Assembly: GCA_036435485.1 (NCBI GenBank)
Contig: CM071599.1
Coordinates: 6,970,803-7,034,802, forward strand
Reading direction: 5' to 3'
Length of the DNA stretch: 64,000 nt
From: Saposhnikovia divaricata
Taxonomy: Eukaryota > Streptophyta > Magnoliopsida > Apiales > Apiaceae
The translations under genes were made by a program, and so were the position numbers. The notes below the pieces were generated by a model, which saw only the letters and a program-made list of their open reading frames with translations, searched no databases and was not told the origin of the DNA. This document shows positions 13,001 to 24,840 of the stretch, one piece after another; within the stretch, counting starts at the first letter, position 1; every line of letters starts with the position of its first letter.

Positions 13001-15775
13001 ATTTGACTCGATTTTTAACAATATCCCGTGTACTAACCGCTTTGATGATTATTCGAAAACCGAGTTTTGACTATATCAGCTCCGATTCAGTTCTGAATTA
13101 CGTCAAATAAAATTTCATTGAATTCCAATAACCCATAGGAACAAAATATGTAAAAATATCCCTAAAATGGTCCGACTCGATTTTTAACAATATCCCGTGT
13201 ACTAACCACTTTGAGGATTATCCGAAAACCTAGTTTCGATCATAACAGCTCCGATTCAGGTTCGAACCGCGTCAAATAAAATTTTGTTGAATTTTAATAA
13301 CCCATAGGAACAAAATATGTAAAAATATCCACAAAATGGTCCGACTTGATTTTTAACAAAATCCCGTGTACTAACCCCTTTGAGAATTTTCCGAAAACCG
13401 AGTTTCGGTCATATCAGCTCCGATTCCGGTCCAACCTGCGTCAAATAAAATTTCGTTGAATTCCAATAACCCATAGGAACTAAATATGTAAAAATATCCA
13501 CCAAATGGGCCGACTCCATTTTTAACAATAACCCGTATGCTAACACCTTTTTAGGATTATCTGAAAACCGAGTTTCGATCATATCAGCTCCGATTCGGGT
13601 CCGAATTGCGTCAAATAAAATTTCATTGAATTCCAATAACCCATAAGAACAAAATATGTAAAAATATCCATAAAATGGTTCGACTCGATTTTTAACAATA
13701 TCCCGTGTACTAACTCCTTTGAGAATTTTCCGAAAACCGAGTTTCGATCATATCAGCTCCGATTCCGGTCCAAACTGCGTCAAATAAAATTTCGTTGAAT
13801 TCCAATAACCCATAGGAACAAAATATGTAAAAATATCCACAAAATGGTCCGACTCAATTTTTAACAATATCCCGGTACTAACCCCTTTGAAGATTATCCA
13901 AAAACCGAGTTTTGACTATATCAGCTCCGATTCAGTTCCGAATTACGTCAAATAAAATTTCATTGAATTCCAATAACCCATAGGAACAAAATATGTAAAA
14001 ATATCCCTAAAATGGTCCAACTCGATTTTTAACAATATCCCGTGTACTAACCACTTTGAGGATTATCCGAAAACTGAGTTTCGATCATAACAGCTCCGAT
14101 TCAGGTTCAAACCGCGTCAAATAAAATTTTGTTGAATTTTAATAACCCATAGGAACAAAATATGTAAAAATATTCACAAAATGGTCCGACTTGATTTTTA
14201 ACAATATCCCGTGTACTAACCCCTTTGAGAATTTTCCGAAAACCGAGTTTCGTTCATATCAGCTCCGATTCCGGTCCAACCTGCGTCAAATAAAATTTCG
14301 TTGAATTCCAATAACCCATAGGAACTAAATATGTAAAAATATCAACCAAATGGGCCGACTCCATTTTTAACAATAACCCGTATGCTAACACCTTTTTAGG
14401 ATTATCTGAAAACCGAGTTTCGATCATATCAGCTCCGATTCGGGTCCGAATTGCGTCAAATAAAATTTCATTGAATTCCAATAACCCATAAGAACAAAAT
14501 ATGTAAAAATATCCATAAAATGGTTCGACTCGATTTTTAACAATATCCCGTGTACTAACCCCTTTGAGAATTTTCCGAAAACCGAGTTTCGATCATATCA
14601 GCTCCGATTCCGGTCCAAACTGCGTCAAATAAAATTTCGTTGAATTCCAATAACCCATAGGAACAAAATATGTAAAAATATCCACAAAATGGTCCGACTC
14701 ACTTTTTAACAATATCCCGGTACTAACCCCTTTGAAGATTATCCAAAAACCGAGTTTTGACTATATCAGCTCCGATTCAATTCCGAATTACGTCAAATAA
14801 AATTTCATTGAATTCCAATAACCCATAGGAATAAAATATGTAAAAAAATCCCTAAAATGGTCCGACTCGATTTTTAACAATATCCCGTGTACTAACCACT
14901 TTGAGGATTATCCGAAAACCGAGTTTCGATCATAACAGCTCCGATTCAGGTTCGAACCGCGTCAAATAAAATTTTGTTGAATTTTAATAACCCATAGGAA
15001 CAAAATATGTAAAAATATCCACAAAATGGTCCGACTTGATTTTTAACAATATCCCGTGTACTAATCCTTTTGAGAATTTTCCGAAAACCGAGTTTCGATC
15101 ATATCAGCTCCGATTCCGGTCCGAACTTCGTCAAATAAAATTTCTTTGAATTCCAATAACCCATAGGAACTAAATATGTAAAAATATCCACCAAATGGGC
15201 CGACTCGATTTTTAACAATAACCCGTATGCTAATACCTTTTTAGGATTATCTGAAAACCGAGTTTCGTTCATATTAGCTCCGATTCGGGTCCGAATTGCG
15301 TCATATAAAATTTCATTGAATTCCAATAACCCATAAGAACAAAATATGTAAAAATATCCATAAAATGGTTTGACTCGATTTTTAACAATATCCCGTGTAC
15401 TAACCACTTTGATGATTATTCGAAAACCGAGTTTTGACTATATCAGCTCCGATTCAGTTCTGAATTACGTCAAATAAAATTTCATTGAATTCCAATAACC
15501 CATAGGAACAAAATATGTAAAAATATCCCTAAAATGGTCCGACTCGATTTTTAACAATATCCCGTGTACTAACCACTTTGAGGATTATCCGAAAACCGAG
15601 TTTCGATCATAACAGCTCCGATTCAGGTTCGAACCGCGTCAAATAAAATTTTGTTGAATTTTAATAACCCATAGGAACAAAATATGTAAAAATATCCACA
15701 AAATGGTCCAACTTGATTTTTAACAATATCCCGTGTACTAACCCCTTTGAGAATTTTCCGAAAACCGAGTTTCGA
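1030..15775. repeat. Nested higher-order repeat: 14-mer (2367 bp) + 11-mer (1856 bp) = 4223-bp unit
   Basis: Near-identical blocks recur at a displacement of 4223 bp (25 monomers). 14-monomer blocks lie at 2596-4962, 6819-9185, 11042-13408 and 13409-15775. 11-monomer blocks lie at about 1030-2595 (left-truncated), 4963-6818 and 9186-11041. The last two 14-mers are adjacent without an 11-mer between them. Within a 14-mer the steps are 845, 845 and 677 bp, i.e. 5+5+4 monomers, each 5-mer being B'-D-B-C-A with E lost. Private marks repeat at the same offsets, for example 'attataggaaaatcgag' near 1891, 6114 and 10337. The first block shares 'gactgtatcagc' (1250, 9695) with the third copy and not with the second. 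Confidence 0.85.
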
Positions 15776-18700
15776 TCATATCAGCTCCGATTCTTGTCCG
15801 AACATCGTCAAATAAAATTTCGTTGAATTCCAATAACCCATAGGAACTAAATATGTAAAAATATCCACCAAATGGGCCGAATCCATTTTTAACAATAACC
15901 CGTATGCTAACACCTTTTTAGGATTATCTGAAAACCGAGTTTCGATCATATCAGCTCCGATTCGGGTCCGTATTGCGTCAAATGAAATTTCATTGAATTC
16001 CAAAAACCCATAAGAACAAAATATGTAAAAATATCCATGAAATGGTTAGACTCGATTTTTAACAATATCCCGTGCACTAACCCCTTTGAGGATTATTCGA
16101 AAACCGAGTTTCAGTCATTTCAGCCCCGATTCAGGTCCGAACGGCACCAAATAAAATTTCACTAAATTCCAATAACCCATAGGAACAAAATATGTAAAAA
16201 TATCCACATAATGGGCCGACTTGATTTTTAACAATATCCCGTGTACTAACCCCTTTGAGAATTTTCCGAAAACCGAGTTTCGATCATATCAGCTCCGATT
16301 CCGGTCCAAACTGCGTCAAATAAAATTTCGTTGAATTCCAATAACCCATAGGAATAAAATATGTAAAAATATCCAGAAAATGGTCTGACTCAATTTTTAA
16401 CAATATCCCGGTACTAACCCCTTTGAAGATTATCCAAAAACCGAGTTTTGACTATATCAGCTCCGATTCGGTTCCGAATTACGTCAAGTAAAATTTCATT
16501 GAATTCCAATAACCCATAGGAACAAAATATGTAAAAATATCCCTAAAATGGTCCGACTCGATTTTTAACAATATCCCGTGTACTAACCACTTTGAGGATT
16601 ATCCGAAAACCGAGTTTCGATCATAACAGCTCCGATTCAGGTTCGAACCGCGTCAAATAAAATTTTGTTGAATTTTAATAACCCATAGGAACAAAATATG
16701 TAAAAATATCCACAAAATGGTCCGACTTGATTTTTAACAATATCCCGTGTACTAACCCCTTTGAGAATTTTCCGAAAACCGAGTTTCGATCATATCAGCT
16801 CCGATTCCGGTCCGAACTTCGTCAAATAAAATTTCGTTGAATTCCAATAACCCATAAGAACTAAATTTGTAAAAATATCCACCAAATGGGCCGACTCCAT
16901 TTTTAACAATAACCCGTATGCTAACACCTTTTTAGGATTATCTGAAAACCGAGTTTCGATCATATCAGCTCCGATTCGGGTCCGTATTTCGTCAAATAAA
17001 ATTTCATTGAATTCCAAAAACCTATAAGAACAAAATATGTAAAAATATCCATAAAATGGTTAGACTCGATTTTTAACAATATCCCATGCACTAACCCCTT
17101 TGAGGATTATTCGAAAACCGAGTTTCAGTCATTTCAGCCCCGATTCAGGTCCGAACGGCACCAAATAAAATTTCACTAAATTCCAATAACCCATAGGAAC
17201 AAAATATGTAAAAATAACCACATAATGGTCCGACTTGATTTTTAACAATATCCCGTGTACTAACCCCTTTGAGAATTTTCCGAAAACCGAGTTTCGATCA
17301 TATAAGCTCCGATTCCGGTCCAAACTGCGTCAAATAAAATTTCGTTGAATTCCAATAACCCATAGGAACAAAATATGTAAAAATATCCACAAAATGGTCC
17401 GACTCAATTTTTAACAATATCCCGGTACTAACCCCTTTGAAGATTATCCAAAAACCGAGTTTTGACTATATCAGCTCCGATTCAGTTCCGAATTACGTCA
17501 AATAAAATTTCATTGAATTCCAATAACCCATAGGAACAAAATATGTAAAAATATCCCTAAAATGGTCCGACTCGATTTTTAACAATATCCCGTGTACTAA
17601 CCACTTTGAGGATTATCCGAAAACCGAGTTTCGATCATAACAGCTCCGATTCAGGTTCGAATCGCGTCAAATAAAATTTTGTTGAATTTTAATAACCCAT
17701 AGGAACAAAATATGTAAAAATATCCACAAAATGGTCCGACTTGATTTTTAACAATATCCCGTGTACTATCCCCTTTTAGAATTTTCCGAAAACCGAGTTT
17801 CGGTCATATCAGCTCTGATTCCTATCCAAACTGCGTCAAATAAAATTTCGTTGAATTCCAATAACCCATAGGAACTAAATATGTAAAAATATCCACCAAA
17901 TGGGCCGACTCGATTTTTAACAATAACCCGTATGCTAACACCTTTTTAGGATTATCTGAAAACCGAGTTTCGATCATATCAGCTCCGATTCGGGTCCGAA
18001 TTGCGTCAAATAAAATTTCATTGAATGCCAAAAACCCATAAGAACAAAATATGTAAAAATATCCATAAAATGGTTCGACTCGATTTTTAACAATATCCCG
18101 TGTACTAACCCCTTTGAGGATTATTCGAAAACCGAGTTTCAGTCATTTCAGCCCCGATTCAGGTCCGAACGGCACCAAATAAAATTTCACTGAATTCCAA
18201 TCACCCATAGGAACAAAATATGTAAAAATATCCACATAATGGTCCGACTTGATTTTTAACAATATCCCGTGTACTAACCCCTTTGAGAATTTTCCGAAAA
18301 CCGAGTTTCGATCATATCAGCTCCGATTCCGGTCCAAACTGCGTCAAATAAAATTTCGTTGAATTCCAATAACCCATAGGAACAAAATATGTAAAAATAT
18401 CCACAAAATGGTGCGACTCACTTTTTAACAATATCCCAGTACTAACCCCTTTGAAGATTATCCAAAAACCGAGTTTTGACTATATCAGCTCCGATTCAGT
18501 TCCGAATTACGTCCAATAAAATTTCATTGAATTCCAATAACCCATAGGAACAAAATATGTAAAAATATCCCTAAAATGGTCCGACTCGATTTTTAACAAT
18601 ATCCCGTGTACTAACCACTTTGCGGATTATCCGAAAACCGAGTTTCGATCATAACAGCTCCGATTCTGGTTCGAACCACGTCAAATAAAATTTTGTTGAA

Positions 18701-21700
18701 TTTTAATAACCCATTGGAACAAAATATGTAAAAATATCCACAAAATGGTCCGACTTGATTTTTAACAATATCCCGTGTACTAACCCCATTGAGAATTTTC
18801 CGAAAACCGAGTTTCGATCATATCAGCTCCGATTTCGGTCCGAACTTCGTTAAATAAAATTTCGTTGAATTCCAATAACCCATAGGAACTAAATATGTAA
18901 AAATATCCACCAAATGGGCCGACTCCATTTTTAACAATAACCCGTATGCTAACACCTTTTTAGGATTATCTGAAAACCGAGTTTCGATCATATCAGCTCC
19001 GATTCGGGTCCGTATTGCGTCAAATAAAATTTCATTGAATTCCAATAACCCATAAGAACAAAATATGTAAAAATATCCATAAAATGGTTCGACTCGATTT
19101 TTAACAATATCCCGTGTACTAACCGCTTTGAGGATTATTCGAAAACCGAGTTTTGACTATATCAGCTCCGATTCGGGTCCGAATTGCGTCAAATAAAATT
19201 TCATTGAATTCCAAAAACCCATAAGAACAAAATATGTAAAAATATCCATAAAATGGTTCGACTCGATTTTTAACAATATCCCGTGTACTAACCCCTTTGA
19301 GGATTATTCGAAAACCGAGTTTCAGTCATTTCAGCCCCGACTCAGGTCCGAACGGCACCAAATAAAATTTCACTGAATTCCAATCACCCATAGGAACAAA
19401 ATATGTAAAAATATCCACATAATGGTCCGACTTGATTTTTAACAATATCCCGTGTAATAACCCCTTTGAGAATTTTCCGAAAACCGAGTTTCGATCATAT
19501 CAGCTCCGATTCCGGTCCAAACTGCGTCAAATAAAATTTCGTTGAATTCCAATAACCCATAGGAACAAAATATGTAAAAATATCCCCAAAAATGGTCCGA
19601 CTCACTTTTTAACAATATCCCGGTACTAACCCCTTTGAAGATTATCCAAAAACCGAGTTTTGACTATATCAGCTCCGATTCAGTTCCGAATTACGTCAAA
19701 TAAAATTTAATTGAATTCCAATAACCCATAGGAACAAAATATGTAAAAATATCCCTAAAATGGTCCGACTCGATTTTTAACAATATCCCGTGTACTAACC
19801 ACTTTGAGGATTTTCCGAAAACCGAGTTTCGATCATAACAGCTCCGATTCAGGTTCGAACCGCGTCAAATAAAATTTTGTTGAATTTTAATAACCCATAG
19901 GAACAAAATATGTAAAAATATCCACAAAATGGTCCGACTTGATTTTTAACAATATCCCGTGTACTAACCCCTTTGAGAATTTTCCGAAAACCGAGTTTCG
20001 ATCATATCAGCTCCGATTCCGGTCCGAACTTCGTCAAATAAAATTTCGTTGAATTCCAATAACCCATAGGAACTATATATGTAAAAATATCCACCAAATG
20101 GGCCGACTCCATTTTTAACAATAACCCGTATGCTAACACCTTTTTAGGATTATCTGAAAACCGAGTTTCGATCATATCAGCTCCGATTCGGGTCCGTATT
20201 GCGTCAAATAAAATTTCATTGAATTCCAATAACCCATAAGAACAAAATATGTAAAAATATCCATAAAATGGTTCGACTCGATTTTTAACAATATCCCGTG
20301 TACTAACCGCTTTGAGGATTATTCGAAAACCGAGTTTTGACTATATCAGCTCCGATTCAGGTCCGAATTACGTAAAATAAAATTTCATTGAATTCCAATA
20401 ACCCATAGGAACAAAATATGTAAAAATATCCATAAAATGGTCCGACTCGATTTTTAACAATATCCCGTGTACTAACTACTTTGAGGATTATCCGAAAACC
20501 GAGTTTCGATCATAACAGCTCCGATTCAGGTTCGAACCGCGTCAAATAAAATTTTGTTGAATTTTAATAACCCATAGGAACAAAATATGTAAAAATATCC
20601 ACAAAATGGTCCGACTTGATTTTTAACAATATCCCGTGTACTATCCCCTTTGAGAATTTTCCGAAAACCGAGTTTCGATCATATCAGCTCCGATTCCGGT
20701 CCGAACTTCGTCAAATAAAATTTCGTTGAATTCCAATAACCCATAGGAACTAAATATGTAAAAATATCCACCAAATGGGCCGACTCCATTTTTAACAATA
20801 ACCCGTATGCTAACACCTTTTTAGGATTATCTGAAAACCGAGTTTCGATCATATCAGCTCCGATTTGGGTCCGTATTGCGTCAAATAAAATTTCATTGAA
20901 TTCCAATAACCCATAAGAACAAAATATGTAAAAATATCCATAAAATGGTTCGACTCGATTTTTAACAATATCCCGTGTACTAACCGCTTTGAGGATTATT
21001 CGAAAACCTAGTTTTGACTATATCAGCTCCGATTCAGGTCCGAATTACGTAAAATAAAATTTCATTGATTCCAATAACCCATAGGAACAAAATATGTAAA
21101 AATATCCATAAAATGGTCCGACTCGATTTTTAACAATATCCCGTGTACTAACCACTTTGAGGATTATCCGAAAACCGAGTTTCGATCATAACAGCTCCGA
21201 TTCAGGTTCGAACCGCGTCAAATAAAATTTTGTTGAATTCCAATAACCCATAGGAACTAAATATGTAAAAATATCCACCAAATGGGCCGACTCGATTTTT
21301 AACAATATCCCGTGTACTAACCCCTTTGAGGATTATTCGAAAACCCAGTTTCAGTCATTTCAGCCCCGATTCAGGTCCGAACGGCACCAAATAAAATTTC
21401 ACTAAATTCCAATAACCCATAGGAACAAAATATGTAAAAATATCCACATAATGGTCCGACTTGATTTTTAACAATATCCCGTGTACTAACCCCTTTGAGA
21501 ATTTTCCGAAAACCGAGTTTCGATCATATCAGCTCCGATTCCGGTCCAAACTGCGTCAAATAAAATTTCGTTGAATTCCAATAACCCATAGGAACAAAAT
21601 ATTTAAAAATATCCACAAAATGGTCCGACTCAATTTTTAACAATATCCCGGTACTAACCCCTTTGAAGATTATCCAAAAACCGAGTTTTGACTATATCAG

Positions 21701-22454
21701 CTCCGATTCAGTTCCGAATTACGTCAAATAAAATTTCATTGAATTCCAATAACCCATAGGAACAAAATATGTAAAAATATCCCTAAAATGGTCCGACTCG
21801 ATTTTTAACAATATCCCGTGTACTAACCACTTTGAGGATTATCCGAAAACCGAGTTTCGATCATAACAGCTCCGCTTCAGGTTCGAACCGCGTCAAATAA
21901 AATTTTGTTGAATTTTAATAACCCATAGGAACAAAATATGTAAAAATATCCACAAAATGGTCCGACTTGATTTTTAACAATATCCCGTGTACTAACCCCT
22001 TTGAGAATTTTCCGAAAACCGAGTTTCGATCATATCAGCTCCGATTCCGGTCCGAACTTCGTCAAATAAAATTTCGTTGAATTCCAATAACCCATAGGAA
22101 CTAAATATGTAAAAATATCCACCAAATGGGCCGACTCCATTTTTAACAATAACCCGTATGCTAACACCTTTTTAGGATTATCTGAAAACCAAGTTTCGAT
22201 CATATCATCTCCGATTCGGGTCCGAATTGCGTCAAATAAAATTTCATTGAATTCCAAAAACCCATAAGAACAAAATATGTAAAAATATCCATAAAATGGT
22301 TCGACTCGATTTTTAACAATATCCCGTGTACTAACCCCTTTGAGGATTATTCGAAAACCGAGTTTCAGTCATTTCAGCCCCGATTCAGGTCCGAACGGCA
22401 CCAAATAAAATTTCACTGAATTCCAATCACCCATAGGAACAAAATATGTAAAAA
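15776..22454. repeat. Satellite with six-monomer order E-B-C-A-B'-D, more diverged
   Basis: From about 15.8 kb monomers follow the order E, B, C, A, B-prime, D with a period near 1014 bp, for example D-type monomers near 16.9, 17.9 and 18.9 kb. Copies differ from each other more than in the block to the left, with scattered single-base changes and some skipped types; C is directly followed by E-like DNA near 19.15 kb. This looks like the less recently homogenised form from which the 5-monomer units derive. The arm ends in an E-type monomer cut by the retrotransposon. Confidence 0.75.
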
Positions 22455-22459
22455 TATCC
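22455..22459. other. Target-site duplication, left copy (TATCC)
   Basis: The five bases TATCC abut the terminal TG of the element here and recur directly after its terminal CA at 34933-34937. A 5-bp duplication is the usual signature of Ty1/copia integration. It lies inside the conserved monomer block 'gtaaaaatatcc'. Confidence 0.95.
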
Positions 22460-22641
22460 TGTTAGGCCGAATACACAAATAATAATCAACTTTGTATGAG
22501 AGATTAACAAGTAAAAGCGTTTATGCACTTAAAAACTTCTTGTATTTCAAACCCTCTTCGTGATGTAAAATATCACAAAGAGCTGCTAGGTTACAATAAT
22601 GATAATTCGTTATCGATACCCTTCTAGGGTTAACCTATCTG

Positions 22642-22651
22642 TATTTATATA
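22642..22651 (-). promoter_or_regulatory. LTR TATA box (3' LTR copy)
   Basis: Identical TATATAAATA on the sense strand. From this LTR, transcription would run outward into the left satellite arm. Confidence 0.65.
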
Positions 22652-22825
22652 ACATACAGCTACGATACAATCTCTAATTGATATTCCTAATAATCAGCTA
22701 TACAATGATATCAATTACAGATTATCACACGTCTCCTATGTCAACTCGATCTCTTTGATAGCTATCCAATCTTCAAAGATATCGCTTCCATAATTAATCT
22801 TTAATCACTGTTGAACAGTAGACGC

Positions 22826-22915
22826 GCTTCCTCCAGACAGAGTTTAACAAACTCTGTCAAGCTTCCAACTGTCAGAGTTTACACAAACTCTGACTGCTTC
22901 CAGCTAAACTCTGAT
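22826..22915 (-). promoter_or_regulatory. U3 tandem repeats with perfect palindromes (3' LTR)
   Basis: Same 35-bp tandem arrangement as in the 5' LTR, with inverted repeats at 22836-22858 and 22871-22894 and a half-site AAACTCTG at 22906-22913. All arms are unmutated although the LTRs have diverged at four other sites, one of which (22918) lies just beyond the block. Confidence 0.7.
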
Positions 22916-22968
22916 AACTCCCTGTAACACTTAAAAACTGATTAAAACACATCAATTATATTTAACAA

Positions 22969-22981
22969 TCTCCCCCAACTT
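22969..22981 (-). other. Polypurine tract
   Basis: The sense strand reads AGTTGGGGGAGA, one base before the 3' LTR. This is the expected plus-strand primer position. The GGGGGAG core recurs at four internal sites. Confidence 0.88.
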
Positions 22982-23112
22982 GTTCATTAGCAAAAATGTA
23001 CAAGTTAATGACAATAATTGATGATGTCAAAACAAATAGATAAAAACAGTGTTTATACAGATTCAGAGTTTAAGCTTAAAAACTATAGAGAATAAGAAAA
23101 TTCTTACAGAAC

Positions 23113-24840
23113 TTAATCTCTAATCATTTCAAGATCTGGCATGGTTCTGAGATAATCAATCAGCAATCTTCTTTCTGCATTTTCAAGTTCAATCTTCATT
23201 GCTTCTTTGATTTCTCTGAGTTGAGGATCACTTTCATCTGTTTGGTAAATAGCAGCCCTAAGATCATAAATCTTGTTTCTTCTCATTTCATTACCCAGTC
23301 TGATAAATCTGACTTTTTCTACCTGAGTATTGAAGTCAAGTACTGTGATTCCCAAATCAGTTTTTAACTTTGCAGTACCTTTCTTCATTTCAATGAGATT
23401 GCCTTGATAATCCCTGTACTTAGGAATATATCTGCTGTTGTATTTCAGTCCTCTAATTGCCAGATTCTGAGTCATCTTCTGTCTGAGTACATTGGCAACT
23501 GATTGAGTCCTTCGACTATTCATCTTGAGAAGATATAGAACATACTCTAGTTCTTCCCAACATTTCAAGCCGATATCATCCTCACCAACTTTGAATACTG
23601 TCCCATCAGCCATGAAGTATAGAAGAAAATCTTTGTCTAAACTCTTCTGATGAACCAACTGCACTGATTCCAGTCTATCCAGACTCTCTTGAGGAACACC
23701 ATGACCTGGAACAGCCAGTGAAGAAGGATCTCTAGGACCAGTATATTGCCTTCTGTCTCTATGTGAACCTAGTCCAGCCTTATTATTTCCAATCTTGCCA
23801 GATAAAGCTTTTCCATCAGAAATATTCATTGAGACTCCAGATAACACATTTGGATCAGAAATTCTTCCTTTACCAAAAACAGATTTCAACTGTGAAGAGT
23901 GTAAAGGTGTGATCATTGCTTGAGATGCAACAAAAGTTGTAACTTTCTTCTGTGAACTTTCACCTTCAATGCCTTTTAGCTTGAGTTTAGCCTCTGCTGC
24001 AATTGCTTCCTTTGAGAACCGAGAACTTTGACTAACACCAGTCCTCTCTCTGATCACAACACCTTTAACAACAGGTCTAGGAGCTTTTCCTCTTTGTACC
24101 TTATCAGACTTTAAAGCTTTAAGATGTTCTTCTTGTAAACTCTTTTCCTCAGCTTCAATGTCCTCAATCGTTACTCCTTCCTCATTCTCTTCAATGAACA
24201 GCTTAGCAGCCAACTCTTCATCAGTTTGTGGATTTGAAGATAACAGTAAACTCTTGGTCCTTGAAGTTCCTTGAGTATCAGTATTTCTCCCAACAGACTG
24301 TGATTTGGATGACTTACTAGTTCTCAGAGTTTGAACCTCTTCAGCCTTTTTCTTTCCTTTGTTACTTGCCCCTCCATCTCCAGCACTATCCCTTCTGACA
24401 ACTCTCTCCCCCTTTTTGACATCATCAGGCATAAGGATAGAAGTAATTAACTCCAGGGAGGTAGCAATAGAATCAATTTTAGCAGATAAATCAGACTGAT
24501 TCTCTTCAACTTTACTCAGTCTGGCAAGGATATTGTCTTGAGCTTTAGAGAATTTTGTAGTCACTAGTTTTGAATGTGTTTCCATTTTCATCTCTCTAGC
24601 TACAACCTCATTTCGCAAAGAAGTGATTGCCAAATTAGTATCATCAAATCGTCTATCCAGAGTTTTAACTTGAACTATAGTTGCTTTCAAGCAAGAAAGA
24701 ATCTCTGGATTAGAGATAGTATCAGCACTTTGCTTGACAAACTTAGCTGCTCTTCCTGGTGGAAAAATACAATCTTCTTTGTACCATTCAGCAGCATTCT
24801 TGGCAAATTGTGCTCTCTCAACTTCATGAGAAGTACAAGG
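23113..24840 (-). CDS. Third frame, C-terminal segment (coiled coil)
   Basis: Open for 575 codons after the TAA. Codons from about 24690 to 24430 give a heptad-like run of Leu, Val and Ile with charged residues, a likely coiled coil. A Lys/Ser/Thr-rich region with basic patches follows, then a more globular Lys/Arg/Leu-rich end. The sequence immediately after the upstream stop reads as normal coding DNA, which supports this being the continuation of one gene. A GGGGGAG polypurine-like motif lies in the coding strand at 24412-24406. No known domain recognised. Confidence 0.55.
   Translation of the reverse strand, partial: PCTSHEVERAQFAKNAAEWYKEDCIFPPGRAAKFVKQSADTISNPEILSCLKATIVQVKTLDRRFDDTNLAITSLRNEVVAREMKMETHSKLVTTKFSKAQDNILARLSKVEENQSDLSAKIDSIATSLELITSILMPDDVKKGERVVRRDSAGDGGASNKGKKKAEEVQTLRTSKSSKSQSVGRNTDTQGTSRTKSLLLSSNPQTDEELAAKLFIEENEEGVTIEDIEAEEKSLQEEHLKALKSDKVQRGKAPRPVVKGVVIRERTGVSQSSRFSKEAIAAEAKLKLKGIEGESSQKKVTTFVASQAMITPLHSSQLKSVFGKGRISDPNVLSGVSMNISDGKALSGKIGNNKAGLGSHRDRRQYTGPRDPSSLAVPGHGVPQESLDRLESVQLVHQKSLDKDFLLYFMADGTVFKVGEDDIGLKCWEELEYVLYLLKMNSRRTQSVANVLRQKMTQNLAIRGLKYNSRYIPKYRDYQGNLIEMKKGTAKLKTDLGITVLDFNTQVEKVRFIRLGNEMRRNKIYDLRAAIYQTDESDPQLREIKEAMKIELENAERRLLIDYLRTMPDLEMIRD
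24406..24412 (-). other. Internal polypurine-like motif (AAAAAGGGGGAGAG)
   Basis: The sense strand carries GGGGGAG preceded by five A, a better polypurine tract than the one next to the 3' LTR. It lies inside the third reading frame about 1.4 kb from that LTR. Confidence 0.4.

Larger units (their letters stand above)
1..22459. repeat. Satellite array, left arm (168-169 bp monomer)
   Basis: Continuous head-to-tail tandem repeat of about 133 monomers. Successive copies of the anchor 'gactcgattttt' or its variants lie 168-169 bp apart; the 1-bp difference mostly reflects a 4-T versus 5-T run in that anchor. Every monomer shares two well-kept blocks, 'taacaatatcccg' and 'aaaatatgtaaaaatatcc'. 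The middle differs by type: A has 'cataacagctccgattcagg', B 'gattccggtccaaactgcg', B-prime 'ggtccgaacttcgtc', C 'gagttttgactatatc', D 'gtatgctaacaccttttt', E 'catttcagccccgattcagg'. No gene is supported anywhere in this arm. The array runs off the left edge of the window. Confidence 0.97.
22460..22967 (-). repeat. 3' LTR of the retrotransposon (508 bp)
   Basis: Downstream LTR in sense orientation, aligned to 34425-34932 at a constant displacement of 11,965 bp with no indel. Differences from the partner are at 22761, 22784, 22918 and 22936. It follows the polypurine tract and ends at the TATCC target duplication. It should supply transcript 3'-end signals, though I could not place a convincing poly(A) signal. 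Confidence 0.96.

Noticed and set aside
2596..15407. Dozens of 75-residue (and some 90-152-residue) minus-strand open frames with near-identical proteins through both satellite arms
   Set aside because: They coincide exactly with B-prime/D monomer pairs, repeat with the satellite period, cross monomer borders in different phases (169 is not a multiple of 3), and lack promoters. Their similarity reflects DNA homogenisation, not protein selection.
1..22459. CRISPR array
   Set aside because: Regular repetition, but there are no unique spacers; the whole 169-bp unit repeats, which is satellite DNA in a plant genome.
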